Part shown: positions 35,001 through 45,777 of the stretch, in pieces
Layout: each line of letters begins with the position of its first letter
Position numbering within the stretch: the first letter of the stretch is position 1
Source: Tiliqua scincoides
Taxonomy: Eukaryota; Chordata; Lepidosauria; Squamata; Scincidae
Length of the DNA: 64,000 nucleotides
NCBI RefSeq assembly: GCF_035046505.1
Contig: NC_089823.1
Span: 736,767-800,766, forward strand
Direction of reading: 5' to 3'
The notes under the pieces: generated by a model
Database searches by the model: none
Told to the model about the DNA's origin: nothing
Seen by the model: the letters and a program-made list of their open reading frames with translations, nothing else
Made by a program: the position numbers and the translations under genes

Positions 35001-37844
35001 TGGGGAAGCCACATGTACAACCTGCAGGAGGGAGAGCTATCTGTGTCAGCAGAGCAGGATGATCAGTTCCTCCCCCTGCCCGAGAACTTTACCTTCCCTG
35101 GTTTGTGGTGAAGGTTTGTAGACTCTGGCAGCCCAGAAGCACTGTCTGGTCTGGCTCTCTTCACCACAGGCACAAGCAACGGATCAGCCTCTTCGTTGAT
35201 GGTCTCGATGGCCTGCTTGACTTTCTTGGCTGGAGAAAGGCAAAGCAAAGGGGGTTGGATGCTGCCCAGAAGTGGCACTAGCCACATGACATGTACTGGG
35301 AAGCAAAGGCCACTCCCCAGGTCCCCATGGCTGAGGAGTGATGCAGCTCAGCCTTCAGACCACCACACTCAGTGCCAGGCACAGGTGCCACCCCCTCTTG
35401 CCTCAGCCTTGCCACCTTCCAGGAGGGCCTGGTGAAGGGAGAGTATATCATAAAACAAACTGAATGAAATGTATTCTGTCAGACATTTTAGAGACCTCAT
35501 CACGAACTGCAGCATGTGCTAGAACCTTTACCAAAAGGGCAAAGGACTGGGAAACAGGATCATCCCTTGTTCCTCTTTTGCCTTCCAGAGAATGGTAAAT
35601 AAGGGCGCAATCCTAACCCCTTATGTCCGTGCTTTCCAGCACGGACATAAGGGCAATGCAGCTCCGAGGTAAGGGAACAAACATTCCCTTACTTTGAGGA
35701 GGCCTCCGTGAGTGACACCCAACTGCAGGATGCAGCACACGTCCCATTGGCACTGCTATGCCAGTGCTGGAAAGTACTGACATTAGGGGTTGGGACAGCA
35801 CCTTAAGTAAATTAAGGTATATTGCCTCAGGGGCAAACACAAACAGTAGGTAGACCAGGGGTGCCCAAATCCCGGCCCGGGGGCCACTTGCGGCCCTCGG
35901 GGACTTCCAATCTGGCCCTCAGGGAGCCCCCAGTCTCCAATGAGCATCTGGCCCTCCAGAGATTTGCCGGAGCCCGTGCTGGCCTGACGCAACGGCTCTC
36001 AGCTGGAGGGCGACTGTTCAACCTCTTGTGTGAGCTGTGGGATGAGGGCTCCCTCCACTACTTGCTGTTTCACCTCTGTGATGCAGCATCGGCAGCAAAG
36101 GAAAGGCCAGCCTTGCTTTGTGCAAGGCCTTGAGCTACTGCAAGACCTGCATTCATTCATATAAGTTCCATCTCTAATATATTAATTTATGTAAATTTAT
36201 TCAAATTTTAAATGTAAATTAATTTTTCCCCCGGCCCCCGACACAGTGTTGGAGAGATGTTGTGGCCCTCCTGCCAAAATGTTTGGACACCCCTGGGGTA
36301 GACAGTGGGAAATTTAGGGAAGAGCTTTGTGTTGCAAGAATATAAGGGGCTGCAAGAAGGAATGTACCATCAAACAGTTAAATGGGGGTATTGACTGATT
36401 TTAGGTATTGTTCCTGGAAGACCACAGAAGGACCCCAGGAAAATGAGATATGGAGATAATATTATCCCACCAAGGAAAAAACAAGGGATGACTTATAAAC
36501 TCTCTTCCGTGAAGGGATTGAAATAGTTAAGGATATATTCACTAGTAATAAGCTACTACGTACAAATCACACAAGAACGTGCTGCATGGACCTTCTGAAT
36601 GTATAAGAAGCTGGTGACAGAGACCCACCGACTTGTGTCCTTGTATTGCAATATAAGATTTTTTTAAACCCAGCACTGGTAATTTTGTTCATTTCTTCTA
36701 CACACCAGGCAGAATCCTCAACCTTCTAGGCCCCTCTGCTTCCTCCCACAACATTGGCACCGACCTTTCCGGACAGACTTGAGGGGGGTCTGCACCGCTT
36801 CAGAGGCCAGCCGCGTGATCTCCGTGATGTCCAGATCCACCTGCGGGCAAGAGAGCAATATGAGCAGTCACGGGTGGCCGGATGGAGCATTGTGGTGGGG
36901 CCACTCCGAGCAGCCCCTGCAGATGGTGGGGGGGGCGGCGACTACATACTGAGGCTGCCTTCTCCAGGGCCTTCTCGTTCCCACCTAGAGCTGGGGAGAG
37001 GAAGTGTCTGGTTAGATGGTGGTGGTGCCCTGTGGCCCCCCCAGAGGCTGTGCTATGGGTGGAAGCAGGTGAGGCAGAGCCTCTCCCCTGAGTCCTTCGA
37101 AAGCGCAGCCACCGCATGAGGTGCTCAAGCAGTCAACCCACGCTCTTTGCATGCAGGCTGACTATGTGCAGCACCTCATGCAGTGGCGGCGCTGCCCCCA
37201 CTTACCGTAGTAGCTCAACCAGTTCATGGTGCGCAGGGCGGGGGGCAGCCGCAGCAGCTCCACACGGAAGGCATCCTCCACCTCCTTCAGCAGCGCCGCC
37301 TCCTCCGCCCGGATCCGGGCCACGCGAAACTCCACTGTGGGAGAGGAGGGGGTCAGTGGGTGGGGGTGGAGGCCCTCAGAGTCAGTCAGGGGGTCAGTCC
37401 ATGGGGGGGGTGCCCCCTCCCTCAGGGCTGCAGAGGGGTGAGGCAGTCAGTAGGGGGCAACGCCCCCTCCCCCCAAGGCGGGGGGTAAGGGGGAGGTTCT
37501 GCCACACCTGAGGGTGGGGCAGTCAGTGGGGTGGCGCCCCCTCCCCTCAGGGCTGGGGGGGAGGCTGTGCCTCACCTGAGGGTGGGGCACTCAGTGGGGG
37601 TGGCGCCCCCTCCCAGGGCTGGGGAAAAGGGAGGCTCTGCCTCACCCGGGGGGCACTCAGTGGGGGTGGCGCCCCCTCCCAGGGCTGGGGGAGGGGGAGG
37701 CTCTGCCTGACCGGGGGGGCAGGCGGGGGGCGGCCCCCGCGCCTCACCCTCGCGCTCGAAGTCCCTGAGAAAGGCCTCGACCCTCCTGCTGGCCTCGGCG
37801 CCCCCTCCGCGGCCGCGGCCGCCCTTCCTGCGCTTGGGGGCCAT
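32097..37844 (-). CDS. Borealin family protein (chromosomal passenger complex), ten coding exons
   Basis: Exons on the minus strand: 37844-37748, 37334-37206, 36990-36950, 36840-36765, 35229-35093, 34801-34722, 34578-34480, 34011-33888, 32687-32601, 32141-32097. All junctions are GT-AG, phases agree and total length is 915 bases, 304 residues plus stop. Borealin binds Survivin and INCENP and targets Aurora B to centromeres in mitosis. The N-terminal helix reads [20 protein letters not shown], followed by [20 protein letters not shown], close to the Survivin/INCENP-binding segment. Residues 94-104 read [11 protein letters not shown]. The C-terminal dimerisation part contains [26 protein letters not shown] and [13 protein letters not shown]. 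Human borealin is 280 residues. Whether this is CDCA8 or its paralogue borealin-2 (CDCA9) cannot be settled here, so no symbol is given. Introns carry CR1, hAT and minisatellite DNA. Confidence 0.93.
33207..33447 (+). mobile_element. CR1 3' end in borealin intron 8
   Basis: Matches CR1 from TTTTAAAAGGGGATTGGACA to the tail, antisense to the host gene. 5'-truncated. Confidence 0.85.
33690..33881. mobile_element. Partial hAT-like MITE abutting a splice donor
   Basis: Contains GTGTGCCTTGACCATTTTAG and ends AAAAAGGTTGAAAACCACTG, the typical end of a hAT-like squamate MITE. The left end is not recognisable. It stops 6 bases from borealin exon 8, just inside intron 8. Confidence 0.6.
35856..36295. 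mobile_element. Non-autonomous hAT element in borealin intron 4
   Basis: Ends are CAGGGGTGCCCAAAT and TTTGGACACCCCTG. Flanks AGGTAGAC (35848-35855) and GGGTAGAC (36296-36303) match at 7 of 8 bases. It is 440 bases long without a transposase frame, in the same family as 19227-20052. Confidence 0.88.
37340..37735. repeat. GC-rich minisatellite in borealin intron 1
   Basis: Imperfect tandem units of roughly 60-70 bases share GTGGCGCCCCCTCCC, GGGCTGGGG, GGCTCTGCCTCACC and CACTCAGTGGGG. They fill most of the 413-base intron 1. On the minus strand they produce a long spurious Pro/Gly-rich frame. Confidence 0.85.
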
Positions 37845-38040
37845 CGCTGCTCCGCCGCCGGCCGTTGAGACGCCGCGCCCGCGCGAGCCCTTCGAATTCG
37901 GGCGGCGCTCCGAGCCCGCCAATGGGAGCGCGCGGCCCACGCCCTGCTCCGCCGCGCGGACTACATTTCCCGGCAGGGCTCGGGCGGGGCGGGCTCGGCC
38001 GTCCTGGGTGCGCCGCCGGTCCTGTGGCGGGGAGTTCCGC
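37845..38040 (-). promoter_or_regulatory. CpG-rich promoter of the borealin gene
   Basis: The stretch just upstream of the start codon is dense in CG and holds CCAAT on the plus strand (37918-37922). It also holds ACTACATTTCCCGGCAG (37960-37976), close to the ZNF143/THAP11 type ACTACAnTTCCC site common in cell-cycle and housekeeping promoters. GGGCGGGGCGGGC (37982-37994) is an Sp1-like site. There is no TATA box, as expected for such genes. The transcription start is not determined. Confidence 0.7.
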
Positions 38041-39382
38041 GGGCTGATTGCTTGCTGGATCAGGCAGACGGAAATGTTTCAACCTGCGGAACTGCCTGCC
38101 GCAGGACGTGGCCGGTAGCGTAGCTGGAGGGGGCGGATCACCCACGGCAGGGGGTCTCAGTGCGCGGGCAAGCGGCCCCTCCCTTCGGAGCCATTCCCGG
38201 CGGGGGGGGCAAAAGGGAGGGGCCGCTTGCCCGCCCTGCTGAGACAGGCTGCCATGGGTGCTCCGTCCCCCTCCAGCTGTGCCACGGGGTGGCGGCTGCT
38301 CTGGGTGCCTTGAAGGGCACTGGACGGAGTTCTGGAGCCGGAGCCCGTCCGGCTGCAGGCCGCCTGTGTGTGCGCAGCCCCGGCCTTTAGAAGGAGGCTG
38401 CCTCAGTGTGCAGGAGGGCCCAGGACACAGGCTCCCCGAGGCAGCTGGGGGCCCTGGGTGCAAGATACTGGACCAGAGGGGCCTCCGGCCCCATCCAGCG
38501 GGACTCGCCAGACCCCTGTGGACCTTGCCGCTTCCTGCAGACCCTGGAAGAAGCTGGGCGTCCAGCTGCAGGAGGCAAGGGCAGTCTGGGCTCCACCGAG
38601 AGCGGGCAGGGTGGGGAAGAACAAGGGGGAGGCCCTCTGGCGGCTCTCCCTCCTCCCGCTGCCTTCTTGGGGTTCTGTGCGTGGCTCCCACATCTGTCAT
38701 TAGGCTGGCGCTGGGTGTTTGGGGCATGCCTGTCACCTGGGTGCGTGTGATATGATGCCAGTTGACCCTCGCCCACCCATGTCTCCTCAGGGTGGGGTTT
38801 ACACTGCCAGCCTTGCAGGTGTGCCAGCAGCATGGCCTTGCACCAACCCCTATAGGGCTCACCTACCAGCAGTGGGACTCCATGGCCCCAGTGCAGCAGG
38901 CGTGACAGTGCCCAGCAAGGTGAACTGGCATTCATGCCACAGGCCAGTGTGGTTCAAAGCCCCAGGGGTGTGAATTGGAGAAATTTGTCCCTGGGCTGGC
39001 AGGGCTCCACTGCACGCTGTGGTGAGGCTATACACTTCCCAGAGTCCTCACCTGTGGGGCAGCAGCCGGCGGGAAGCAAGGGGGGAGAAAGAGCAGAGGT
39101 CGCAAGGCAGGGAGAACAGCAGCAGCATCCTCATCTGTCTCTTTGGGCTCCTGTGGTTCTCACCTGTGGGGCAGCAACCTGCAAGGGGTGAGGGGGAGAC
39201 ACAGCAGAGGCAACAATGGCAGCATTCTCTCCTGTCTCTTGGGGCTTGCAGGTGCATTCCTATACTTGCCTGTCTTGAGGTAGGTCCCACTGGATTCAGT
39301 GGGGCGACTCTCAGGAAAGTGTGCATAGGTTTGCAGCCTGGAAGGGAGTAACAGCCCAATCCTATGCATGCCTACTCAGAAG
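38041..39382. other. No gene recognised; very old CR1 relics
   Basis: CTGCGGAACTGCCTGCCGCA (38085-38104) and the 38385-38510 stretch (GATACTGGACCAGAGGGGCC) look like highly diverged CR1 pieces. A segment near 39260-39375 (GGTCCCACTGGATTCAGTGG, CAGCCCAATCCTATGCATG) is a common squamate repeat also seen near 5495-5600 and 41325-41380. Long frames on both strands are GC artefacts. Confidence 0.5.
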
Positions 39383-40926
39383 TTAAGAATATAAGAACAG
39401 CCCCACTGGCCAGGCCATAGGCCCATCCAGTCCAGCTTCCTGCATCCCACAGTGGCCCACCAAATGCCCCAGGGAGCACACCTGATAACAAGAGGCCTGC
39501 ATCCTGGTGCCCTCCCTTGCATCTGACATAGCCCATTTCTGTAATCAGGAGGTTGCACATACACATCATGGCTTGTAACCCATAATGGATTTTTCCTCCA
39601 AAAACTTGTCCAATCAAGTTCCACAGGGAGTTCCACAGACAAACCACACGCTGAGTAAAGAAATATTTTCTTTTGCCTGTCCTAACTCTCTCAACACTCA
39701 ATTTTAGCGGATGTCCCCTGGTTCTGGTGTTATGTAAGAGTGTAAAGAGCATCTCTCTATCCACTTTATCCTTCCCATGCATAATTTTGAATGTCTCAAT
39801 CATGTCCCCCCTCCGGCGCCTCTTTTCTAGGCTGAAGAGGCCCAAACGCCATAGCCTTTCCTCATAAGGAAGGTGCCCCAGCCCCGTAATCATCTTAGTC
39901 GCTCTCTTTTGCACCTTTTCCATTTCCACTATGTCCTTTTTGAGACGAGGCGACCAGAACTGGACACAATAGGTGTGGCCTTACCATCGATTTGTACAAC
40001 AGCATTATAATATTAGCTGTTTTGTTCTCAATACCTTTCCTAATGATCCCAAGCATAGAACTGGCCTTCTTCACTGCCGCCGCACATTGGGTCGACACTT
40101 TCATCGACTTGTCCACCACTACCCCAAGATCTATCTCCTGATCTGTCACAGACAGCTCAGAACCCATCAGCCTATATGTGAAGTTTTGATTTTTTGCCCC
40201 AATGTGCATGACTTTACACTTACTGACATTGAAGCGCATCTGCCATTTTGCTGCCCATTCTGCCAGCCTGCAGAGATCCTTCTGGAGCTCCTCACAATCA
40301 CTTCTGGTCTTCACCATGCGGAAAAGTTTGGTGTCGTCTGCAAACTTAGCCACCTCACTGCTCACCCCTGTCTCCAGGTCATTTATGATGAGGTTGAAAA
40401 GCACCGGTCCCAGGACAGATCCTTGGGGCTCACTGCTTTTCACCTCTCTCCATTGTGAAAATTGCCCATTGACACCCACTCTCTGTTTTCTGGCTTTCAA
40501 CCAGTTCTCAATCCAGGAGAGGACCTGTCCTCTAATTCCCTGACTGTGCAGTTTTTTTTAGTAGCCTTTGGTGAGGGACCGTGTCAAACGCCTTCTCCCG
40601 CAACCACATGTCTGTTGACCTTTACAAAGAATTCTATAAGGTTCGTGAGGCAAGACTTACCCTTACAGAAGCCATGCTGACTCTCCCTCAGCAAGGCCTG
40701 TTCGTCTATGTGTTTTGAGATCCTATCTTTGATGAGGCATTCCACCATCTTACCCGGTATGGATGTTAGGCTGGCCGGCCTATAGTTTCCCCGGTCCCTC
40801 CTCTTTCCCTTTTTTAAGATCGGTGTGACATTTGCTATCCTCCAGTCTTCTGGTGCCATGGCCGTTTTGAAGGACAAGTTGCCTATTTTAGTCAAGAGAT
40901 CAGCAACTTCATTCTTCAATTCCCTT

Positions 40927-41012
40927 TAAAGGGACCTAATTCCCTGGGTCCCTTTAGGGAGAAGGGCGGGATATAAATAAAGTTTTATTATTATTATTTT
41001 ATTATTATTATT
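40927..41012 (+). repeat. L2-like 3' end with TTA-rich tail inside a CR1
   Basis: CTGGGTCCCTTTAGGGAGAA, GGGCGGGATATAAATAAAG and a TTATTA tail, inserted within the reverse CR1. AATTCC occurs on both sides as a possible short duplication. Confidence 0.65.
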
Positions 41013-41056
41013 ATTCCTTAATAACTCTAGGGTGGATGCCATCAGGGCCCAGTGAC

Positions 41057-41199
41057 TGTTACCCTGCACATGCCCAGTCTTGTCTGATCTTGGAAGCTAA
41101 GCAGGGTCAGGCCTGGTTAGTACTTGTATGGGAGACCACCTGGGAATACTGGGTGCTGCTGGGTGTCTCTTTCGAGACTGAAGGTTGCCAGCCAACCAA
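41057..41199 (+). mobile_element. 5S rRNA-derived SINE
   Basis: The head matches 5S rRNA (TGATCTTGGAAGCTAAGCAG, GGCCTGGTTAGTACTTG, GGGAGACCACCTGGGAATAC) and the tail has TCTTTCGAGACTGAAGGTTG then CCAACCAACC. Flanks CCAGTGAC (41049-41056 and 41200-41207) are perfect 8-base duplications. Same family as 12609-12754 but more diverged in the head. Confidence 0.9.
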
Positions 41200-41325
41200 C
41201 CAGTGACTTATTGATCTTTAACTTATCAATCTCTATCTTACAATCTCAGTCTTTCAATCTCTATCTGACATAATTCCTTGGTCAGGAGGGGCTGTTCGGG
41301 CAGCGGTATCTGCCCGAGGAAGTTA

Positions 41326-41938
41326 GTTCCATTAGAATCAGTGGGGCTTATCCCAGGAAAGTGTGGATAGGATTGAGCTGATAGGCAGTACTGAACCAGG
41401 CAGGGACTATCTGTGAGGGAGAGGGTGCCACAGGGGTGTGGCTGCAGTACTGCTTGGGGGTCTTCTGGGTGTGGCTGCTTGGGTCCTTGTCCACTCAAAC
41501 TGCCACTTGTGTGGGGCAGACCACAGGTGTGTGGGACTTCTGTCAGTCTCATCCAGGAGGTCTCCTTCTGTCCTGCCTTCTGTGCCGTTTTCACAGTTCC
41601 AAGGAAAGTGCCTCATGAGATTTGGGGGCAGGGGTCCCCTCTGCTCTGCTTGGCTGGTGAAGGACAGAACTTATCAAGAGGGCATGAAAGACTCTGCTGG
41701 GAAGGAGACGGAAATGCAAAGATTTCAGCCCTAAGCCCTCCACTGCAGGGTTCTGGAAAGGGTGGGGGGTGGGGCTAGAGGTGCCCTGCACTGAGAAGGA
41801 TGAGTTACCCCACATGCCAGCACCCCCCCACCCCCCAGTGTGTGGAACAAATGTGCCTTGGGTGGTCCTACACCAAGACAATCATGTGAAATGGGACCAG
41901 GTATTCCCCTCTATGAAGTCTCCTGTCTGTGATCTAGG
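41326..41938. other. No gene recognised
   Basis: A short squamate repeat (CAGTGGGGCTTATCCCAGGA) opens the stretch. The rest is GC-rich unique DNA. Confidence 0.4.
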
Positions 41939-42891
41939 CCAATGCTATGCTTGGGATCATTAGAAAAGGTATTGAGAACAAAACAGCTAATATTATAATG
42001 CCGTTGTACAAATTGATGGTAAGGCCACACCTGGAGTATTGTGTCCAGTTCTGGCCGCCACATCTCAAGAAAGACATAGTGGAAATGGAAAAGGTGCAAA
42101 AGAGAGCGACTAAGATGATTGCTGGGCTGGGGCATCTTCCTTATGAGGAAAGGCTACACCGTTTGGGCCTCTTCAGCCTAGAAAAGAGATGCCTGAGGGG
42201 GACATGATTGAGACATACATAAGAACATAAGAACATCCCCACTGGATCAGGCCATAGGCCCATCTAGTCCAGCTTCCTGTATCTCACAGCGGCCCACCAA
42301 ATGCCCCAGGGAGCACACCAGATAACAAGAGACCTCATCCTGGTGCCCTCCCTTGCATCTGGCATTCTGACATAACCCATTTCTAAAATCAGGAGGTTGT
42401 GCATACACATCATGGCTTGTACCCCGTAATAATACAAAATTATGCAGGGGATGGACAGAGTGGATAGAGAGATGCTCTTTACACTCTCACATAACACCAG
42501 AACCAGGGGACATCCACTAAAATTGAGTGTTGGGGGAGTTAGAACAGACAAAAGAAAATATTTCTTTACTCAGCGTGTGGTTTGTCTGTGGAACTCCCTG
42601 CCGCAGGATGTGGTGATGGCATCTGGCCTGGACGCCTTTAAAAGGGGATTGGACAAGTTTCTGGAGGAAAAATCCATTATGGTTACAAACCATGATGTGT
42701 ATGCGGAACCTCCTGATTTTAGAAATGGGCCATGTCAGAATGTCAGATGCAATGGAGGGCACCAGGATGAGGTCTCTTGTTAACTGGTGTGCTCCCTGGG
42801 GCATTTGGCGGGCCGCTGTGATATACAGGAAGCTGGACTAGATGGGCCTATGGCCTGATCCAGCAGGGCTGTTCTTATGTTCTTATGCTTC
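41939..42891 (+). mobile_element. CR1-type LINE 3' half, split by a reverse CR1
   Basis: Runs from MLGIIRKGIENKTANIIM to FSLEKRCLRG, is interrupted at about 42219-42431, then continues [20 protein letters not shown] to the tail at 42891. The interruption falls exactly at the GAGACATAC / ATACAAAATT codons, showing a clean insertion. Confidence 0.9.
42219..42431 (-). mobile_element. CR1 3' end inserted into another CR1
   Basis: The minus strand reads from TACGGGGTACAAGCCATGAT to the standard tail (start ATAAGAACATAAGAAC on the plus strand). It lies inside the forward CR1 at 41939-42891, dating it as younger. Confidence 0.88.
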
Positions 42892-43149
42892 TGTTGTGAA
42901 GCATCCAGAGGGCAATGGATTTGGGATGCCCCTTGTCTTGCGTCTGCTGTTCCCACCTCCCTCCAGCCTGCTGCCCATGTAAGCCACCACAATCTGCTCC
43001 CTTGAGTAAGGTGCGGGTTGGGCCCTGCTCCTCGCACACTGCTGCTGCTGTGAAACCTGTGCTCAGGTGCTCCCTGTCAATGGCAGCAGAGGTTTCGCAG
43101 CAGCCCGAGGAGCAGGCTGAGAATTTATTCTTTGTTTTTGTTGAGGTGG
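42892..43149. other. No feature recognised
   Basis: Short unique stretch between CR1 copies. Confidence 0.4.
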
Positions 43150-43575
43150 CATCAAGTGTGAGAGATATAAAATTATGTATGGGATGGATAGAAAGGAGTT
43201 ATGTTCCCTCTCACACAAGACCAGAACCAGGGAACTGCCACTAAAATTGACTGGCAGGAGAGTTAGAACAGTGAAAAAAAAATACTTCTTTACCCAGTGT
43301 GTAATTAGTCTGTGGAACTCCGTGCCACAGGATGTGGTGATGGCACCTGAAAGGGAATTAGACAGATGTATGGAGGAAACGTCCATCACAGGTTACAAGT
43401 CATGATGGGTATATGCAACTTCCGGGGTCTAGAAGTAGGATACCTTCAAATGCAGACAGGTCCTTGTCCTTAGTGCTCCCTGAGGCATCTAGTGGGCCAC
43501 TATGCGATACAAGAAGCTGGAGGGGATGGGCCCTGGGCCTGATCTCGCAGGGCTCTTTGGATGTTCTTCTGTTGT
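43150..43575 (+). mobile_element. Old CR1 3' end
   Basis: A diverged CR1 copy (YKIMYGMDRKEL, YFFTQCVISLWNSVPQDVVM) ending in a mutated tail (GATGTTCTTCTGTTGTTC). Older subfamily than most copies here. Confidence 0.8.
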
Positions 43576-44159
43576 TCCTGCACACCCAAGTTTTGGATTT
43601 CAGTGGTTCGCAGCAGGCTTTGCTTCTCATGGGCACTCATTCAGCTTTCATGGCACCTGTCTCACTGCACAGAGCACATAGAAGGCACATCCTGCCCGTT
43701 TCACGAGTGGCTATGTGCACCTCTTGTCAATCCTTTCCACAGTCAGGGTTCTGCTTGCCAGGTTTTTGAGAATGCAAACACCCATTTGGGGGCCATCTTG
43801 GTGGGCTGAGCTTGGCCTGGGCCTCAGGTCAGGAATACTGGGTCACATGAGCCCAAGTGAATGAGGACCGGCTGCAGTGGGCGCTCCCCTTTGTCCGTTC
43901 ACACAAGATGCCTTTGTCACCCATGGGTGGCACCCTGCTATCAGCCCCAGGCAAAGAGGGGCCTCTTTCCCTGCCATGTTGTGGACAGATCTTGCCAGTG
44001 CTGCTCGTTCCAGGACTGATAAACCCTGCTGGCAATGGAGGTGGCTGCAACCGGCTTTGCTATCTGGACCTCCTGCTCCCCAGAGAGAGCCACACCCCAG
44101 GACAGGCTGCCTGCTTCTCCCCAGCTCCACCAAGCCATGGTTCTCCCCCCCCCGCCCCG
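43576..44159. other. No gene recognised; upstream flank of globin gene 1
   Basis: Unique DNA leading to the globin promoter. No second-gene exon or named repeat seen. Confidence 0.4.
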
Positions 44160-44306
44160 CTCATAGCGCCACCCAATGACTGCACCCACCTGGAGTGAGG
44201 AGGAGCTTTGGCACAGGGTATAAAGACCTTGCTGAGGAGACCTCTGCTCAGCTCAGACACTTCTGCTGCACAGCCGAGTGACGTTCCTGACCCTCCATCC
44301 TCCACC
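44160..44306 (+). promoter_or_regulatory. Promoter and 5' UTR of beta-globin gene 1
   Basis: A CCAAT box at 44173-44177, a CACCC motif at 44183-44187 and TATAAA at 44219-44224 precede the start codon by the distances usual for globin genes. The CACCC element, normally bound by KLF1, lies downstream of CCAAT here. The mRNA start is inferred near 44250, giving a 5' UTR of about 55 bases ending CTCCACC before the ATG. Confidence 0.8.
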
Positions 44307-45697
44307 ATGGTGCACTGGACTGGAGACGAGAAGAAGCTCATCACTAGCCTTTGGGCCAAGGTCAATGTGGCAGAAATTGGTGGCGAGTGCCTGGCCTAGT
44401 AAGTTCAGGGAAGGCCTTGTGACTTGGCTGTTACCTGAGGTCAGTTGGGAGTGCCTCCTCCTCCCCACCCCTGAAACCTAACCCCTGTGTGCCTTTCTCT
44501 CTCCCTACCTGCAGCCTCATGATTGTGTACCCCTGGACCCAGAGGTTCTTTGGCCACTTTGGGAACATTTCCAATGCTGAATGCATCCTTGCCAATGCCA
44601 AGGTCAAAGAGCATGGCAAGAAGGTGCTCACCTCCTTTGGAGATGCCATCAAGAACCTGGACAACATCAAGGAGACGTTTGCCAAGCTGAGTGTCCTGCA
44701 CTGTGAAAAGCTGCATGTGGACCCTGAGAATTTCAAGGTGAGGTGTCCCCCTTGCTAGGCGGCTTGCCTTGATTGAGGGAGGAAAAGGGTGGCCGGGTCC
44801 TACTCCTCGCTGGCCCAGCTGTCACCACAACCACAAGCTCCCCCTCTCGTCTGTGAAGGGTGATGCTTAACACCCCCAACGTTCTCCGCCGGACTTAGTC
44901 TGGGGTGGGTTGAGTGCTCCACAAATCCACGGGGGTTCAACAACAAGAGGGTTGAGGTGTGTGTGCATGTGAGAGGCAGAAGAACCACAGTGCACTTCTG
45001 TGCTAGGTGTTGCTTTCCTGGCCGGTTGGGGTGGGGGGCGGGGAGGAATGACTCCGCCTGTGACCTCAGTGAGGCTTAGTGGAGAACCCAGGCAGGAGGC
45101 GGTTTGCTCCGGCCGTCCTTTGCACTTTCTTCTGCGCTCCCTTCTAACTTCTCTGGGGCTTTTTTCCAAACTAACACTCTCACAGCGGTGCTGGCTGTTG
45201 CAAGCTAAGGATGACATAAAGTGGCCGGATGGAGAGCCAGAGCCTGCCTGGGCCTTCGGTGTCCGTTCACATGCTACTCTTTGGAGTAGAGGAAACACCT
45301 GCACATGTCTGGCTCTGTCCACTGAGTGGGAGGCCTGGCTGTGAAGGGAGCCTAGTCACCCCTCAAGAACGCCACCCTGAGAAAGCCCCACTCCTGGACT
45401 TTTTGGGTGGGGAAGCCCAGCCGTCCTCCCCCCTCCAGCTCTCCCCAAAAGGAGCAGCTTGTGGCTGGCTGCGGCTCCGTGCAGGGCAAGCGAGGCAGAC
45501 AGCTGTGGGGCAGGGCAGGCCTCAGGCTCCACAAGCACACGGCTTCATGGCCTCCTCTTCTCTTCCAGCTTCTGGGCGACATCCTCATCACCCGCTTGGC
45601 AGCCCACTTTGGCAAGGAGTTCACCCCGGAGGTCCAGGCTGCCTATCGCAAGCTGGTGGGTGCCGTGAGCCACGCTCTGGGACGTCAGTACCATTGA
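44307..45697 (+). CDS. Beta-type globin gene 1, three exons
   Basis: Exons 44307-44398, 44515-44737 and 45569-45697 (92, 223 and 129 coding bases) give 147 codons plus stop, exactly the vertebrate beta-globin structure with GT-AG introns of 116 and 831 bases. The product is the beta chain of tetrameric red-cell haemoglobin. Seen in the protein: start [28 protein letters not shown], distal His64 (EHGKKV), proximal His93 ([13 protein letters not shown]) and C-terminal QYH. Residue 31 (B12 Arg in most beta chains), whose codon is split by intron 1, is Tyr. Cysteines are at 28, 54 and 94. Orthology to embryonic or adult chains cannot be fixed by eye; HBB-like is certain. Confidence 0.97.
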
Positions 45698-45771
45698 GGG
45701 GAACCAGCTGCCTCCCGGCCACCTTGTCACCCGCAGGAACTCCCTTCCAGCCACTTGTGACAGTTCCTTCG

Positions 45772-45777
45772 AATAAA
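45772..45777 (+). terminator. Poly(A) signal of beta-globin gene 1
   Basis: AATAAA 75 bases after the stop codon, followed by a GT-rich stretch containing CTGTGTCTCTGTGGGTCCTG that is also found after globin gene 2. Confidence 0.88.

Larger units (their letters stand above)
39383..41325 (-). mobile_element. CR1-type LINE on the reverse strand, with two later insertions
   Basis: On the minus strand the copy runs from GQIPLPEQPLLTKELCQIE (about 41320) through the RT (NYRPASLTS, FADDTKLF) to the tail at 39383. The frame 40500-39895 stays open across the FADD box for 201 codons. It is interrupted by an L2-like 3' end at about 40927-41012 and by a 5S SINE at 41057-41199. It also has an internal loss around 40595 (the AFDTVPHQ region) and another near 39615. 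Confidence 0.9.

Noticed and set aside
37744-38862. A 372-codon minus-strand frame overlapping borealin exon 1
   Set aside because: It is an open frame through a CpG-rich promoter, in a different frame from borealin, and has no recognisable domain.
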